Assembly: GCA_035631875.1 (NCBI GenBank) | Contig: DASQHX010000009.1 | Span: 66,691 to 130,690 of the forward strand | Length of the DNA: 64,000 nucleotides | Origin: Nitrosopumilaceae archaeon | GTDB lineage: Archaea; Thermoproteota; Nitrososphaeria; Nitrososphaerales; Nitrosopumilaceae | Direction of reading: 5' to 3' | Part shown: positions 52,303 through 60,442 of the stretch, piece after piece | Position numbering within the stretch: position 1 is the stretch's first letter | Layout of the letters: the number at the start of each line of letters is the position of its first letter | The notes under the pieces: generated by a model | Database searches by the model: none | What the model was told of the DNA's origin: nothing | The model's input: only the letters and a program-made list of their open reading frames with translations | Made by a program: the position numbers and the translations under genes

Positions 52303-52917
52303 TTATTCACTATTCATAAATTCAAGAAATTCTTGTTCTGTCCTAGGCTGTAAAACAAAATTTGTCTTTTTTTCTTTTTCTAATGTAGACGAGGGATAGC
52401 TTCCATAGTTATGACCAGGATAAAGAACTAATTTTTCATCCATTTTATGAAGAATATCAAACAAACTATGATAGAGTTCCTTTGCACTTCCACCAGGAAG
52501 ATCAACTCTACCACAATTACCAACAAAAAGCGTATCACCTGAAAAAATTTTTCCATCACCGATAAGGCATATGCTGTCCTTTGAATGACCTGGAGTATGA
52601 AAGACAGTAAGCTCCGAATTTCCAAATTTTATTTTATCACCATCTGATACTGTCATATCGTTCTTTAGTGTAGAAGCACTATGTTGTATTATTTTTGCAC
52701 CCGTGATTTTTGTCATGTATTCATTACCTACAGTATGATCAAAATGGTGATGTGTATTGACAATGTATTTTATCTTTAGATTATTCTTTTCTATCACCTT
52801 TTGGATCTCCTCAAGATCCCATGAAGGATCTAAAACTATGGCAGTATCAGTGTCTTCATCCTCTAAAATGTAGGTAAAGTTCTGCATATTTCCAACTTGC
52901 ATTTGATGTACTTTCAT
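52303..52917 (-). CDS. MBL-fold metallo-hydrolase (glyoxalase II-like)
   Basis: This 204-residue metallo-beta-lactamase-fold protein has the metal motif NTHHHFDHTVG (HxHxDH), a later metal His in FHTPGHSKDS and Asp in GKIFSGDTLFVGNCGR, and the last His in YPGHNYGS. It is close to hydroxyacylglutathione hydrolase and persulfide dioxygenase in pattern, but these archaea lack glutathione, so the thiol substrate would be different. ATG 52917 overlaps the nnrE stop; cobT follows three bases after its own stop. The three genes form one unit. Confidence 0.83.
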   Translation of the reverse strand: MKVHQMQVGNMQNFTYILEDEDTDTAIVLDPSWDLEEIQKVIEKNNLKIKYIVNTHHHFDHTVGNEYMTKITGAKIIQHSASTLKNDMTVSDGDKIKFGNSELTVFHTPGHSKDSICLIGDGKIFSGDTLFVGNCGRVDLPGGSAKELYHSLFDILHKMDEKLVLYPGHNYGSYPSSTLEKEKKTNFVLQPRTEQEFLEFMNSE

Positions 52918-53564
52918 AGTACACCAACCTCGGCCTCTGGAGGTATACCAATTTTTTCAACCAGAATAGTTCCACACATATCTTTTCTCTTTGGCATCCC
53001 TACTTTCATTTTATGAAATGTTATAGTCACATCAGCTTTGACACATTTGTCGTTTGTATTTCCAGTATCTGGATCAAGACCTGATGGAATGTCTATTGCA
53101 ATCTTAAATGCCTTTAGTTTATTTATAGAATCAATTGCAGATGCATATGGTTCCCTAATTTTTCCAGAAATTCCCGTTCCCAAAATTCCATCAATAACAA
53201 CATCTGCTTTTAGATCAAGATCACTAATGTCAGACGCAATTACCAAATCTATTGAATTCATTTTTTCAAGTATTGCCCAGTTTATCCTAGATTCATCTGT
53301 TTTTATTTTTTCTGGATTTCCAAGTAGTAATACTTTGACATCGGATCCAAAACCAGTCAAATGTCTTGCAACTACTAGAGCATCACCTCCGTTATTTCCA
53401 AGTCCAGCAAAAACAAGAATTTTTTTTGATGAGATGTCTGGAAATTTTTCTAACAAGTATCTTGCAACAGATGCTCCTGCATTTTCCATCATGAAATTTC
53501 TTTTAAATCCCATCTGATGACCGTTTTCCTCTATCTGCATCATTTGTTTGACTGTTATATCCAT
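52914..53564 (-). CDS. nnrE: NAD(P)HX epimerase (YjeF_N)
   Basis: NnrE interconverts R and S forms of hydrated NAD(P)H before the dehydratase repairs them. The 216-residue protein shows NAMMENAG-type FMMENAGASVARY, GLGNNGGDALVVARHL and GTGISGKIREPYASAIDSIN, ending with AVDIPSGLDPDTG-like sequence (here AIDIPSGLDPDTG). It is the epimerase domain only; the NnrD dehydratase domain is absent here. The open frame goes back to TTG 53588; ATG 53564 gives the family start. The gene downstream is MBL (4-base overlap). Confidence 0.9.
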   Translation of the reverse strand: MDITVKQMMQIEENGHQMGFKRNFMMENAGASVARYLLEKFPDISSKKILVFAGLGNNGGDALVVARHLTGFGSDVKVLLLGNPEKIKTDESRINWAILEKMNSIDLVIASDISDLDLKADVVIDGILGTGISGKIREPYASAIDSINKLKAFKIAIDIPSGLDPDTGNTNDKCVKADVTITFHKMKVGMPKRKDMCGTILVEKIGIPPEAEVGVL

Positions 53565-53607
53565 ATGATAACTCAAAAATAATGTCAAATAAGGGCTTTA
53601 CCAAACG

Positions 53608-53616
53608 ACTTTATCC
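53608..53616 (+). promoter_or_regulatory. TATA box of the translin gene
   Basis: ACTTTATCC is centred 24 bases before the ATG at 53636, the start I prefer for the translin gene. Confidence 0.35.
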
Positions 53617-53635
53617 TAGTTTTTCATCTACTTAC

Positions 53636-54250
53636 ATGTCATTGAAGAATGTTAAATCATCATTATCCAAAATATCAAAATCACTAGAGGAAGCTCAAAA
53701 TTCGCGCGAATATATCATCAAGAGAACACGTGAAGTAGTTATCCTATGTAGCCAAGCAATAATTTCTGTTCATAAATTAGATATTGCAGATGGAAAAGAA
53801 AAAGCGGCCAAAGCAAAAAAACTACTTGATGAAATAAGAAAAAAATCAAACGCAGAGTTGTATAGACATATTATGACATCGGAGCAAGAGCTTGTTGAAG
53901 CATCTGCATTTCTTGCAATAGTACAGAAATCAGAAATACCATCAGCAGAATCATTAGGAGTAAAAGGAGAATCATACATACTTGGTTTACTTGATTGTAT
54001 TGGTGAATTAAAAAGACTAGTTTACGATTCTATAAGAGCGGGAAAAGCTAAGGATGCAAGCAAATTCTTTGAAATAATGGAAAATCTCTATCTCTCCTTG
54101 TATCCTTTTGCCATCTATGACAAATTGGTAAATGAAACCAGAAGAAAACTTGATGTAAACAGAATACTAATCGAGGATGCAAGAGCGGCGGTAACTGAAG
54201 AAATAAGGCGTTCCGCACTTATTGATTCAATTAACAAGTTTAAAAAGTAA
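53636..54250 (+). CDS. Translin family RNA/DNA-binding protein
   Basis: This 204-residue, almost entirely helical protein resembles archaeal translin: a long N-terminal helix (SLEEAQNSREYIIKRTREVVILCSQAI), ESYILGLLDCIGELKRLVYDSIRAGK and the C-terminal KLVNETRRKLDVNRILIEDARAAV. Translins form octameric rings that bind and sometimes cleave single-stranded RNA. The open frame starts at ATG 53582, but ATG 53636 fits the TATA box and the family's usual start. It is divergent from nnrE. Confidence 0.8.
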   Translation: MSLKNVKSSLSKISKSLEEAQNSREYIIKRTREVVILCSQAIISVHKLDIADGKEKAAKAKKLLDEIRKKSNAELYRHIMTSEQELVEASAFLAIVQKSEIPSAESLGVKGESYILGLLDCIGELKRLVYDSIRAGKAKDASKFFEIMENLYLSLYPFAIYDKLVNETRRKLDVNRILIEDARAAVTEEIRRSALIDSINKFKK

Positions 54251-54261
54251 TTTTTTTAAAA

Positions 54262-54972
54262 TTAATTAGGTACAGTATAATTTTTCCAGATATTTTCTAC
54301 ATATCTATATTGTGCAGTGTTATTTAGCGTCAAGCCATTAAAATAATCACTTACAGGAAAGAGTCTATAATCTGCATTATGTTGTATTACAGCAAGTGAG
54401 TGAACTACTGTTGCATCTGTCTTAAAATCAGCAGGTGCTAAATTATAAAGATCACATGTTTTTAAAAACCTCTTAAATTGATCACTAAACTTTACGAAAC
54501 AGGTCGTTTCAAGATTCCAATCAGTTACTTTACCAAGATAGACAGTATAGTTTCCAGTAACTATTGGGTCTCCTGTAATACCTCTACTATATGTAATAGT
54601 TGGAGGTGAGTTTACCATTAAAGTTGAACTAGCCAACCCTGTGGAATAACCAGCCTTTGTAACAACTGCATTTATCATATAATAACCAGCCAAAATTGGC
54701 AGTACAGAATCATATTTGAAATTCCCATATTGATCACTGGTAGTAGTAACAACCTCTTTTGCAAATGTAATTTTGACAAGAGCGCCTACAATGGGTTTGC
54801 TTGCTTCGTCCGTAACTGTTCCTATTATAATTGGAAATTCAGTATCTTTGATTGGTGATTTTTCTGGTTTTACTGTAACAAGAAGATTATACTGCAGATA
54901 TGAATCAGATATATGAATATTAGAAAATATCAAAAGCATACTAAGTATTATTCCAGCAAGAATAATTTTCAT
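54262..54972 (-). CDS. Secreted protein with carboxypeptidase-regulatory-like domain
   Basis: This 236-residue protein has a signal peptide (MKIILAGIILSMLLIFSN) and a carboxypeptidase-regulatory-like beta domain (about residues 45-120; IIGTVTDEASKPIVGALVKITF, TSDQYGNFKYDSVLPILAGYYMINAVVTKAGY). A C-terminal part of about 90 residues has two Cys (about 157, 171) and no match I know. No membrane anchor or PEFG tail is seen, so it is probably released or bound to the envelope. Confidence 0.75.
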   Translation of the reverse strand: MKIILAGIILSMLLIFSNIHISDSYLQYNLLVTVKPEKSPIKDTEFPIIIGTVTDEASKPIVGALVKITFAKEVVTTTSDQYGNFKYDSVLPILAGYYMINAVVTKAGYSTGLASSTLMVNSPPTITYSRGITGDPIVTGNYTVYLGKVTDWNLETTCFVKFSDQFKRFLKTCDLYNLAPADFKTDATVVHSLAVIQHNADYRLFPVSDYFNGLTLNNTAQYRYVENIWKNYTVPN

Positions 54973-55064
54973 TAAAAATTAGATTTAATTTCATTTGTTA
55001 AGATCCAATATCTACTACTTTTATCAAGTAAGTCAAATTTGATTTGTTTAAAAAAATTTTCAAG

Positions 55065-55149
55065 TGCGGGAGAAGGGATTTGAACCCTCGAAATCCTAAG
55101 ATACTAGCCCCTCAAGCTAGCGCCTTTGGCCAGGCTGGGCGACTCCCGC
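55065..55149 (-). tRNA. trnL-GAG: tRNA-Leu (GAG)
   Basis: The reverse strand gives acceptor GCGGGAG / CTCCCGC with discriminator A. The D arm is GCC-rich, the anticodon stem CTAGC/GCTAG has loop TTGAGGG (anticodon GAG), there is a long class II variable arm of about 14 bases and the T arm is GAGGG-TTCAAAT-CCCTT. It is 85 bases long, has no intron, and CCA is not encoded. Confidence 0.93.
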
Positions 55150-55170
55150 ATTATGCAAATACCCATGCAT

Positions 55171-55184
55171 GGTTTTTATAAGCC
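55171..55184. promoter_or_regulatory. Bidirectional TATA box for tRNA-Leu and rpoN
   Basis: GGTTTTTATAAGCC is centred 27 bases before the rpoN ATG on the forward strand and 28 bases before the tRNA-Leu 5' end on the reverse strand. One TATA element could therefore serve both genes. Confidence 0.5.
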
Positions 55185-55203
55185 TTGATTACTTTTTGAA
55201 AAT

Positions 55204-55440
55204 ATGTTAATTCCTGTCAGATGTTTTACTTGTGGAAATTTAATAGCTGACAAATTTAGGGATTATCAAACGAGAGTAAAATCCGGAGAAGATCCAGCAA
55301 AAGTTCTTGATTCTTTTGGATTCAAAAGATATTGTTGCAGAGCAATGTTGTTAACATCGGTTGAAACAATTCACCAAGTTATTCCATTCTACGAAGCAAT
55401 TCGAAGAAGACAGCAAGAAGTGCAATCTGAGTTAGAATAG
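55204..55440 (+). CDS. rpoN: DNA-directed RNA polymerase subunit N (Rpb10)
   Basis: This small zinc subunit links the D/L assembly platform to the large subunits. The 78-residue protein has the zinc site CFTCGN near the N-terminus and the double cysteine YCCRAML (about residues 44-49), both diagnostic. The eno gene starts one base after the stop, so these genes are read together. Confidence 0.96.
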   Translation: MLIPVRCFTCGNLIADKFRDYQTRVKSGEDPAKVLDSFGFKRYCCRAMLLTSVETIHQVIPFYEAIRRRQQEVQSELE

Positions 55441-55441
55441 G

Positions 55442-56680
55442 ATGCCGAAGATTACTTCCATAAAAGGAAGACTACTTTACAATAGTAGGGGAAGTAAAAC
55501 AATTGAAGTCGACATTGTATCTGATAAATCACATCTTGGCAGAGTTTGTGCTCCCTCAGGTGCTAGTGTTGGGAAACATGAGGCAGTAAGTTTTCCTGAT
55601 AATAATCCAGAAAAAAGCCTGGTTACTCTTAATTCAAATTTAAAAAAATTCATAGGACTTGATCCTTCTAACTTAAAATCAATTCATGATACAATAAGGA
55701 AAATTGATTCTTCTACTAGCTATTCAAAGATAGGAGGTTCAGTTGCTTTTGCGGTTACCATTTCAGCTGTAGATTCAGCAGCCAAAGCCCTTGGCATACC
55801 GCTGTTCAAATTATTAACAAAGGATACTGACTTGAGGTTTCCTTTTCCACTAGGAAATATTTTAGGTGGCGGGGCACATGCTGGTCCTGGAACTCCAGAC
55901 ATTCAAGAGATTTTGATCTGTGCCAAGGGCTCAAAAACAGTAAATGATGCAATAGAGGTAAACTTTGCAGTACATAAAGAACTAAGAAAAGTTCTTCAAA
56001 AAAATGATTCAGGATTTACTAATGGACGTGGTGATGAAGGGGGATGGGCACCTAAATTGGACAATCAAAAGGCACTAGAACTTTCTGCAAAGGCTTGTGA
56101 AAATTTGGGCTATACTTTAGGAAAAGAAGTCACACTTGGTGTAGATTTTGCATCATCTACTCAATGGAATGAAAAGAAAAAGAAATACGTTTACGATAGA
56201 GAAGGTTTTGAAAACACTCCTGAAGAACAAATAGAATTTGTCTCAGAAATAATAAAAAAATACAAACTTGTTTATGCTGAAGATGCAGTTCATGAAGAAG
56301 CCTTTGAAGAAATGGCTATTCTGACCTCCAAATTTCCCAAAGTTTTGATAACTGGTGATGATTTGGTTGTCACAAATACGGAAATTCTCAAAAAAGCAGC
56401 AAAATTAAAAGCATGTAATGCAGCCATCTTGAAAGTAAATCAAGCTGGAAGTCTTTATGATGCACTTGAATTTGCAAAGGAAGCTCACAAAAATAAGATT
56501 AAACTGATCACATCACATAGATCTGGAGAAGCTATAGATTCACACATAACACACATAGGAATCGCAACAAAATCAAAGATGTTAAAAGTTGGTGTAGTTG
56601 GAGGCGAAAGAGTAGCAAAGCTCAATGAATTGCTTCGTATCACAGAGTATGATTTAATACATGGAATGGCAGAGATTTAA
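55442..56680 (+). CDS. eno: Enolase
   Basis: Enolase interconverts 2-phosphoglycerate and PEP. The 412-residue chain has the metal/catalytic residues in GRGDEGGWAPKL (catalytic Glu), GVDFASSTQW, AEDAVHEE and GDDLVVTN, the catalytic Lys in KVNQAGSL, and SHRSGEAIDSHI. It begins with the expected SIKGRLLYNSRGSKTIEVDI. Several usually constant positions differ from bacterial enolase (for example GGGAHAGPGTPDIQE), consistent with a divergent archaeal branch. It is preceded by rpoN and followed by rps2 with nine bases between. Confidence 0.94.
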   Translation: MPKITSIKGRLLYNSRGSKTIEVDIVSDKSHLGRVCAPSGASVGKHEAVSFPDNNPEKSLVTLNSNLKKFIGLDPSNLKSIHDTIRKIDSSTSYSKIGGSVAFAVTISAVDSAAKALGIPLFKLLTKDTDLRFPFPLGNILGGGAHAGPGTPDIQEILICAKGSKTVNDAIEVNFAVHKELRKVLQKNDSGFTNGRGDEGGWAPKLDNQKALELSAKACENLGYTLGKEVTLGVDFASSTQWNEKKKKYVYDREGFENTPEEQIEFVSEIIKKYKLVYAEDAVHEEAFEEMAILTSKFPKVLITGDDLVVTNTEILKKAAKLKACNAAILKVNQAGSLYDALEFAKEAHKNKIKLITSHRSGEAIDSHITHIGIATKSKMLKVGVVGGERVAKLNELLRITEYDLIHGMAEI

Positions 56681-56689
56681 AAACACAAC

Positions 56690-57361
56690 ATGAGTAAGCA
56701 AGAAGAATTTGAGCATATGGAAAAATACGTTCTATCTACTGGTATTAGGGTAGGAACTCAAGTTAAAACAAAATTCATGGTTCCATTTATTACAAAGGCT
56801 ACTAATGAAGGACTTTACATTATTGACAGTAAGAAAACCCTAGCAAGAATTCAAACTGCGGCCAAATTCATAAACAGAGCAGAGATTTCAAGAGTGATAG
56901 TATGTTCTGGAAGAGAATATGCAACAACACCAATAGAAAAATTCTGTGAGGTAACTGGCGCTACCCCAATGCTTGGAAGATTCATGCCAGGAACTCTGAC
57001 AAATCCACTATTGCCATATTACATAGAACCACAACTAATTTTAATTTCTGATCCACAAACTGATGAACAAGCTATACTTGAAGCGACAAATGCAGGAATT
57101 CCAGTAATCGGTATTTCAAACACAGACAACATAACATCCAAGATTGATCTTATTATTCCAGCAAACAACAGAGGAAGAAAATCTTTAGCTGCAATATACT
57201 GGCTTTTGGCAAGAGAGATACTTTTGCAAAAAGGTCAGCTTAAAGCAAATGAATCAATGAAATACGAAATTGATGACTTTGAGACCAAGATTACAGAAGA
57301 AGAGTTGGAAGAAGAATCAGAAAAACCTACACCAAGATTCGGTAGAACTCCGAGGCAATAA
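56690..57361 (+). CDS. rps2: 30S ribosomal protein S2
   Basis: This 223-residue archaeal S2 contains the GIRVGTQVKTKFM start, the RFMPGTLTNPLLPYY loop and VIGISNTDNIT. The C-terminal tail is acidic (ITEEELEEESEKPTPRFG). It sits in the rpoN-eno-rps2 order typical for archaea. Confidence 0.95.
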   Translation: MSKQEEFEHMEKYVLSTGIRVGTQVKTKFMVPFITKATNEGLYIIDSKKTLARIQTAAKFINRAEISRVIVCSGREYATTPIEKFCEVTGATPMLGRFMPGTLTNPLLPYYIEPQLILISDPQTDEQAILEATNAGIPVIGISNTDNITSKIDLIIPANNRGRKSLAAIYWLLAREILLQKGQLKANESMKYEIDDFETKITEEELEEESEKPTPRFGRTPRQ

Positions 57362-57365
57362 AGTA

Positions 57366-58202
57366 ATGCAGGTAAGAACACCAGCTGTTGCTGGCATGTT
57401 CTATCCAAAAGAAAAAAATGAGTTAAAAACTGCCATACATGATTGTTTTTTGCATCCTTTTGGACCGGGAAAAATTCCTCCAACATCAGACAATGAAAAA
57501 ATTCTTGGTATTATCTCTCCACATGCAGGTTACATGTATTCTGGCCCAGTAGCAACAAATTCTTTTTACTCTATATCATCACAAAAACCTGAACTTGTCA
57601 TAATTACTGGCCCAAACCATTATGGAATAGGCTGTAATGTTGCAGTGATGAAGGAAGGCATGTGGAAAACTCCTCTTGGCGAAGTAGAAGTTGACACTGA
57701 ATGTGCCGTGGAAATAAACAAAATTTTCAAAGACATCGAGTTGGATTTTTTTTCCCATACGAGGGATCATAGTTTAGAAGTCCAGATACCAATGCTTCAA
57801 GAAATTTATTCTCATAAATTCAAGATACTTCCTATAATTTTGATAAATCAAGACTACCAGACTACAAAAAGGGTAGGCTCTGCAATAGCAAAGATTACAA
57901 AGATGCGAAAAACTATAGTTATTGGTTCCTCTGACTTTACACATTATGAAGAAAACAATTTTGCGCACAAACAGGATTCTGCCATAATAGAACCAATCTT
58001 AAATTTAGATTTAGATGAATTTTACAGAGTTTTACAAGAAAAACAAGTTAGCGCATGCGGATATGGAGCGATCGCATCTACCATGATGGCCTGCAAGGAG
58101 CTTGGAGCAAAAAAAGGAAGGTTGTTAAAGTATGCTACAAGCGGCGATGTAACAGGTGACAAGAGTTCTGTGGTAGGATATGCATCGATCGTGTTTTCAT
58201 GA
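57366..58202 (+). CDS. MEMO1 family protein (AmmeMemoRadiSam protein B)
   Basis: This 278-residue protein has the family beginning RTPAVAGMFYPKEKNEL, the SPHAGYMYSGPVA motif, the GPNHYG motif and C-terminal GSSDFTHYE with GDVTGDKSSVVGYAS. MEMO is related to class III extradiol dioxygenases (the His residues here are the corresponding ligands), and in many microbes it occurs with AMMECR1 and a radical SAM enzyme; neither is in this window. The true start is ATG 57366, five bases after the rps2 stop. Its end overlaps the mevalonate kinase start (ATGA). Confidence 0.9.
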   Translation: MQVRTPAVAGMFYPKEKNELKTAIHDCFLHPFGPGKIPPTSDNEKILGIISPHAGYMYSGPVATNSFYSISSQKPELVIITGPNHYGIGCNVAVMKEGMWKTPLGEVEVDTECAVEINKIFKDIELDFFSHTRDHSLEVQIPMLQEIYSHKFKILPIILINQDYQTTKRVGSAIAKITKMRKTIVIGSSDFTHYEENNFAHKQDSAIIEPILNLDLDEFYRVLQEKQVSACGYGAIASTMMACKELGAKKGRLLKYATSGDVTGDKSSVVGYASIVFS

Positions 58203-59149
58203 AATCTGTTGCTTCAGCACCTGGAAAGGTCATTTTATTTGGCGAGCATTTTGTTGTGTATGGCATAAAGGCGATACTTTGTTCTATTGATAGGCGAATT
58301 ACAGCCACATCGCAAATAATTGATGAAAAAAAGATCAAGATAAAATCCGATATTGGTAATATGGAAATAAATACAGATTCACTATCAAAGCCGGACAGAT
58401 CCATGGATGTAATGAAACCATTTTTGTATATTGCAAAAAAGGCATTAGAAAAATCGGGGAAAAATGTTGGAATTGAAATAAAGATAGACTCTGAGATTCC
58501 TGCAGGTATTGGTCTTGGCTCCTCATCTGCCTGTTGTGTTGCAGTTGCGGCATCAGTTATGGGATTATTTGAAAAGTTGCCAAAAGAGGAAATTTTGAAA
58601 ATTGCAATAGAAGCTGAACGTACCATATTTGAAAATACATCAGGGGCAGATTGTTCTGTCTGTACTTTTGGCGGACTGATGGAATATGATATGAAAAACG
58701 GTTTTAAAAAGATCAACTCAAACGCTAATTTTGATCTTGTGATTGCAAATTCAAAACAAGCACATTTTACTAGCGAGATTGTTGAAAACGTAAGAAGATT
58801 TCGGGAAAATAATGAGGACTTGTTTGCTTCATTTTGTGATCAGGAATCAATCCTAATTCAAAATGCTCTTGTGCATTTAGAAAAAAAGGATCTGGAATCA
58901 CTTGGTTTACTAATGTCAAAGAATCAAGATTTACTGGAAAGAATAAACATCTCCACTGAAAAGCTTGCACTTTTGGTAAGAGAGGCTAAAAAAACTTCAT
59001 TTGGTGCAAAAATAACTGGTGCTGGCGGTGGAGGATGCGTAATTGCACTTGTGGATAAGTCCAATCTTGAAAAAACCCTATCTAATCTAAAAACCCATAG
59101 TGAATGTTTTTCTGCTAAAATTGATTTTAATGGACTTGTATGCACTTAG
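58199..59149 (+). CDS. mvk: Mevalonate kinase
   Basis: This GHMP kinase phosphorylates mevalonate at C5. The 316-residue protein has SAPGKVILFGEHFVVYGIKAI (substrate site), the ATP motif EIPAGIGLGSSSA and the C-terminal KITGAGGGGCVIAL. The GLGSSSA Ser and the LFGEH residues are intact. It is the first isoprenoid gene of the run and overlaps MEMO by four bases and the next gene by ten. Confidence 0.94.
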   Translation: MKSVASAPGKVILFGEHFVVYGIKAILCSIDRRITATSQIIDEKKIKIKSDIGNMEINTDSLSKPDRSMDVMKPFLYIAKKALEKSGKNVGIEIKIDSEIPAGIGLGSSSACCVAVAASVMGLFEKLPKEEILKIAIEAERTIFENTSGADCSVCTFGGLMEYDMKNGFKKINSNANFDLVIANSKQAHFTSEIVENVRRFRENNEDLFASFCDQESILIQNALVHLEKKDLESLGLLMSKNQDLLERINISTEKLALLVREAKKTSFGAKITGAGGGGCVIALVDKSNLEKTLSNLKTHSECFSAKIDFNGLVCT

Positions 59150-59586
59150 GAATAAAATTGCAAAAAATACAACTTGTAAAGACTATCAATGTAGAAAGAG
59201 AAAAGGCATTCAAAGCAGGAACTGATTTTGAGAGTCTTACATCAAAGCTACCGCAATATTTCAAACTAATCAGGATACGCTCAGTTCGCGAGTTTACTTC
59301 TGTAGTTGAGATTCATGGAAAAATAGCAGGTAAAGAATTTGCTATCATGACTAAAAATGTGATAAAACAGCCTGAAATTCATGAAACTTTTGTTTTGTCC
59401 GGAGATGCAAGGGGAAGTCATTTTATAAAAAAATATGAAAGTGTACCAGGAGGTACCAGAATCACAATTGACATTGACTTAAAATTAAGAGGTTTCCTCA
59501 GATTCACCAGTGTTTTTTCATCAAATAAGATTCAAAAAATCATTAATGAATATTTTGATGATTTTACAAGGGCAATAGAAACTTGA
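59140..59586 (+). CDS. SRPBCC/START-like small protein in the mevalonate operon
   Basis: This 148-residue protein has the SRPBCC pattern: an N-terminal KIQLVKTINVEREKAFKA helix-strand, a curved beta sheet (EFTSVVEIHGKIAG, HFIKKYESVPGGTRITIDIDLKL) and a long C-terminal helix (IQKIINEYFDDFTRAIET). The fold carries lipophilic ligands such as polyprenyl quinones or sterols. ATG 59140 overlaps mvk by ten bases; TTG 59158 is an alternative start. Position between mvk and ipk suggests a link to isoprenoid intermediates or products, an inference. Confidence 0.72.
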   Translation: MHLGIKLQKIQLVKTINVEREKAFKAGTDFESLTSKLPQYFKLIRIRSVREFTSVVEIHGKIAGKEFAIMTKNVIKQPEIHETFVLSGDARGSHFIKKYESVPGGTRITIDIDLKLRGFLRFTSVFSSNKIQKIINEYFDDFTRAIET

Positions 59587-59658
59587 AACATCTTTTTTGG
59601 GGTTATGTTGCTCATGCTTGTGCCTAGGAATGAAATTTTGGTTTTCTTGCAGATAGAT

Positions 59659-59669
59659 ACTTTTTAAAC
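59659..59669 (+). promoter_or_regulatory. TATA box of ipk
   Basis: ACTTTTTAAAC is centred 27 bases before the ATG at 59692, so ipk has its own promoter within the run. Confidence 0.45.
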
Positions 59670-59691
59670 CGAGAGAATTGCTGAAAAAAAT

Positions 59692-60432
59692 ATGATTTTG
59701 ATAAAGCTTGGAGGTTCTATCATAACCAATAAGCAACAGCCTTTGACTCCAAACATTTTGGCAATAAACAAAATTGCTATTCAATTAAAAAAAGTAAAAG
59801 AGCCTATAATCATAGTGCATGGCGGAGGATCATTTGGCCACTATTGGTCAGTAAAATATGACATGCATACAAAACCTGCAAAATATAGTAAGAAGGGTGT
59901 AGCAGTAGTAAAAAATTCTATGATAGAATTGAATAAGATAATCTTGAATTCATTTTTAAAAAATAAACTAAATCCTTACTGCTTACCTCCAACTGATTTT
60001 ATGTTTGGTGATAAAGCTGACACTAAAAAAGTAAAAGAGATTTTAAGAATTGCCAAAAATGGACTTGTTCCGGTATCATATGGCGATGTATTGTGGCACG
60101 GTCAAAACCAGTTCTACATTTTATCTGGAGATAAAATTATGGAAATCTTGGCAAAAGTTCTAAAACCAAGGTTAGCAATTTTTGTGTTAAATGTAGATGG
60201 AGTATATTCAGACATGAAAACAAAAAAACTCCTTTATGAGATAAAGGGTCAGGAGATTACCATTTCAAAGGTAGGAATGGACGTTACGGGTGGCATGACT
60301 CGTAAAATAAAAGAGGCCATTATGATTTCAAAGGGTGGAGTTAACGTGTTTTTGGTAAATGGTAACAAACCTGAGAGAATTGTAAACGCTATAAAAGGTA
60401 AAAAATTTGAAGGGACTGTATTCAGAGGATAA
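59692..60432 (+). CDS. ipk: Isopentenyl phosphate kinase
   Basis: IPK phosphorylates isopentenyl phosphate to isopentenyl diphosphate, the last step of the archaeal alternative mevalonate pathway. The 246-residue amino-acid-kinase-fold protein has LIKLGGSIIT, the substrate-site His50 in HGGGSFGHYWS, and MDVTGGMTRKIKEA at the nucleotide site. The gene lies between mvk and idi and belongs to the same pathway. Confidence 0.92.
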   Translation: MILIKLGGSIITNKQQPLTPNILAINKIAIQLKKVKEPIIIVHGGGSFGHYWSVKYDMHTKPAKYSKKGVAVVKNSMIELNKIILNSFLKNKLNPYCLPPTDFMFGDKADTKKVKEILRIAKNGLVPVSYGDVLWHGQNQFYILSGDKIMEILAKVLKPRLAIFVLNVDGVYSDMKTKKLLYEIKGQEITISKVGMDVTGGMTRKIKEAIMISKGGVNVFLVNGNKPERIVNAIKGKKFEGTVFRG

Positions 60433-60442
60433 AAGGACAGAC

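Noticed and set aside
57270-57365. N-terminal extension of the MEMO protein inside rps2
   Set aside because: The extra 32 residues are another reading of the S2 tail; ATG 57366 gives the family start.
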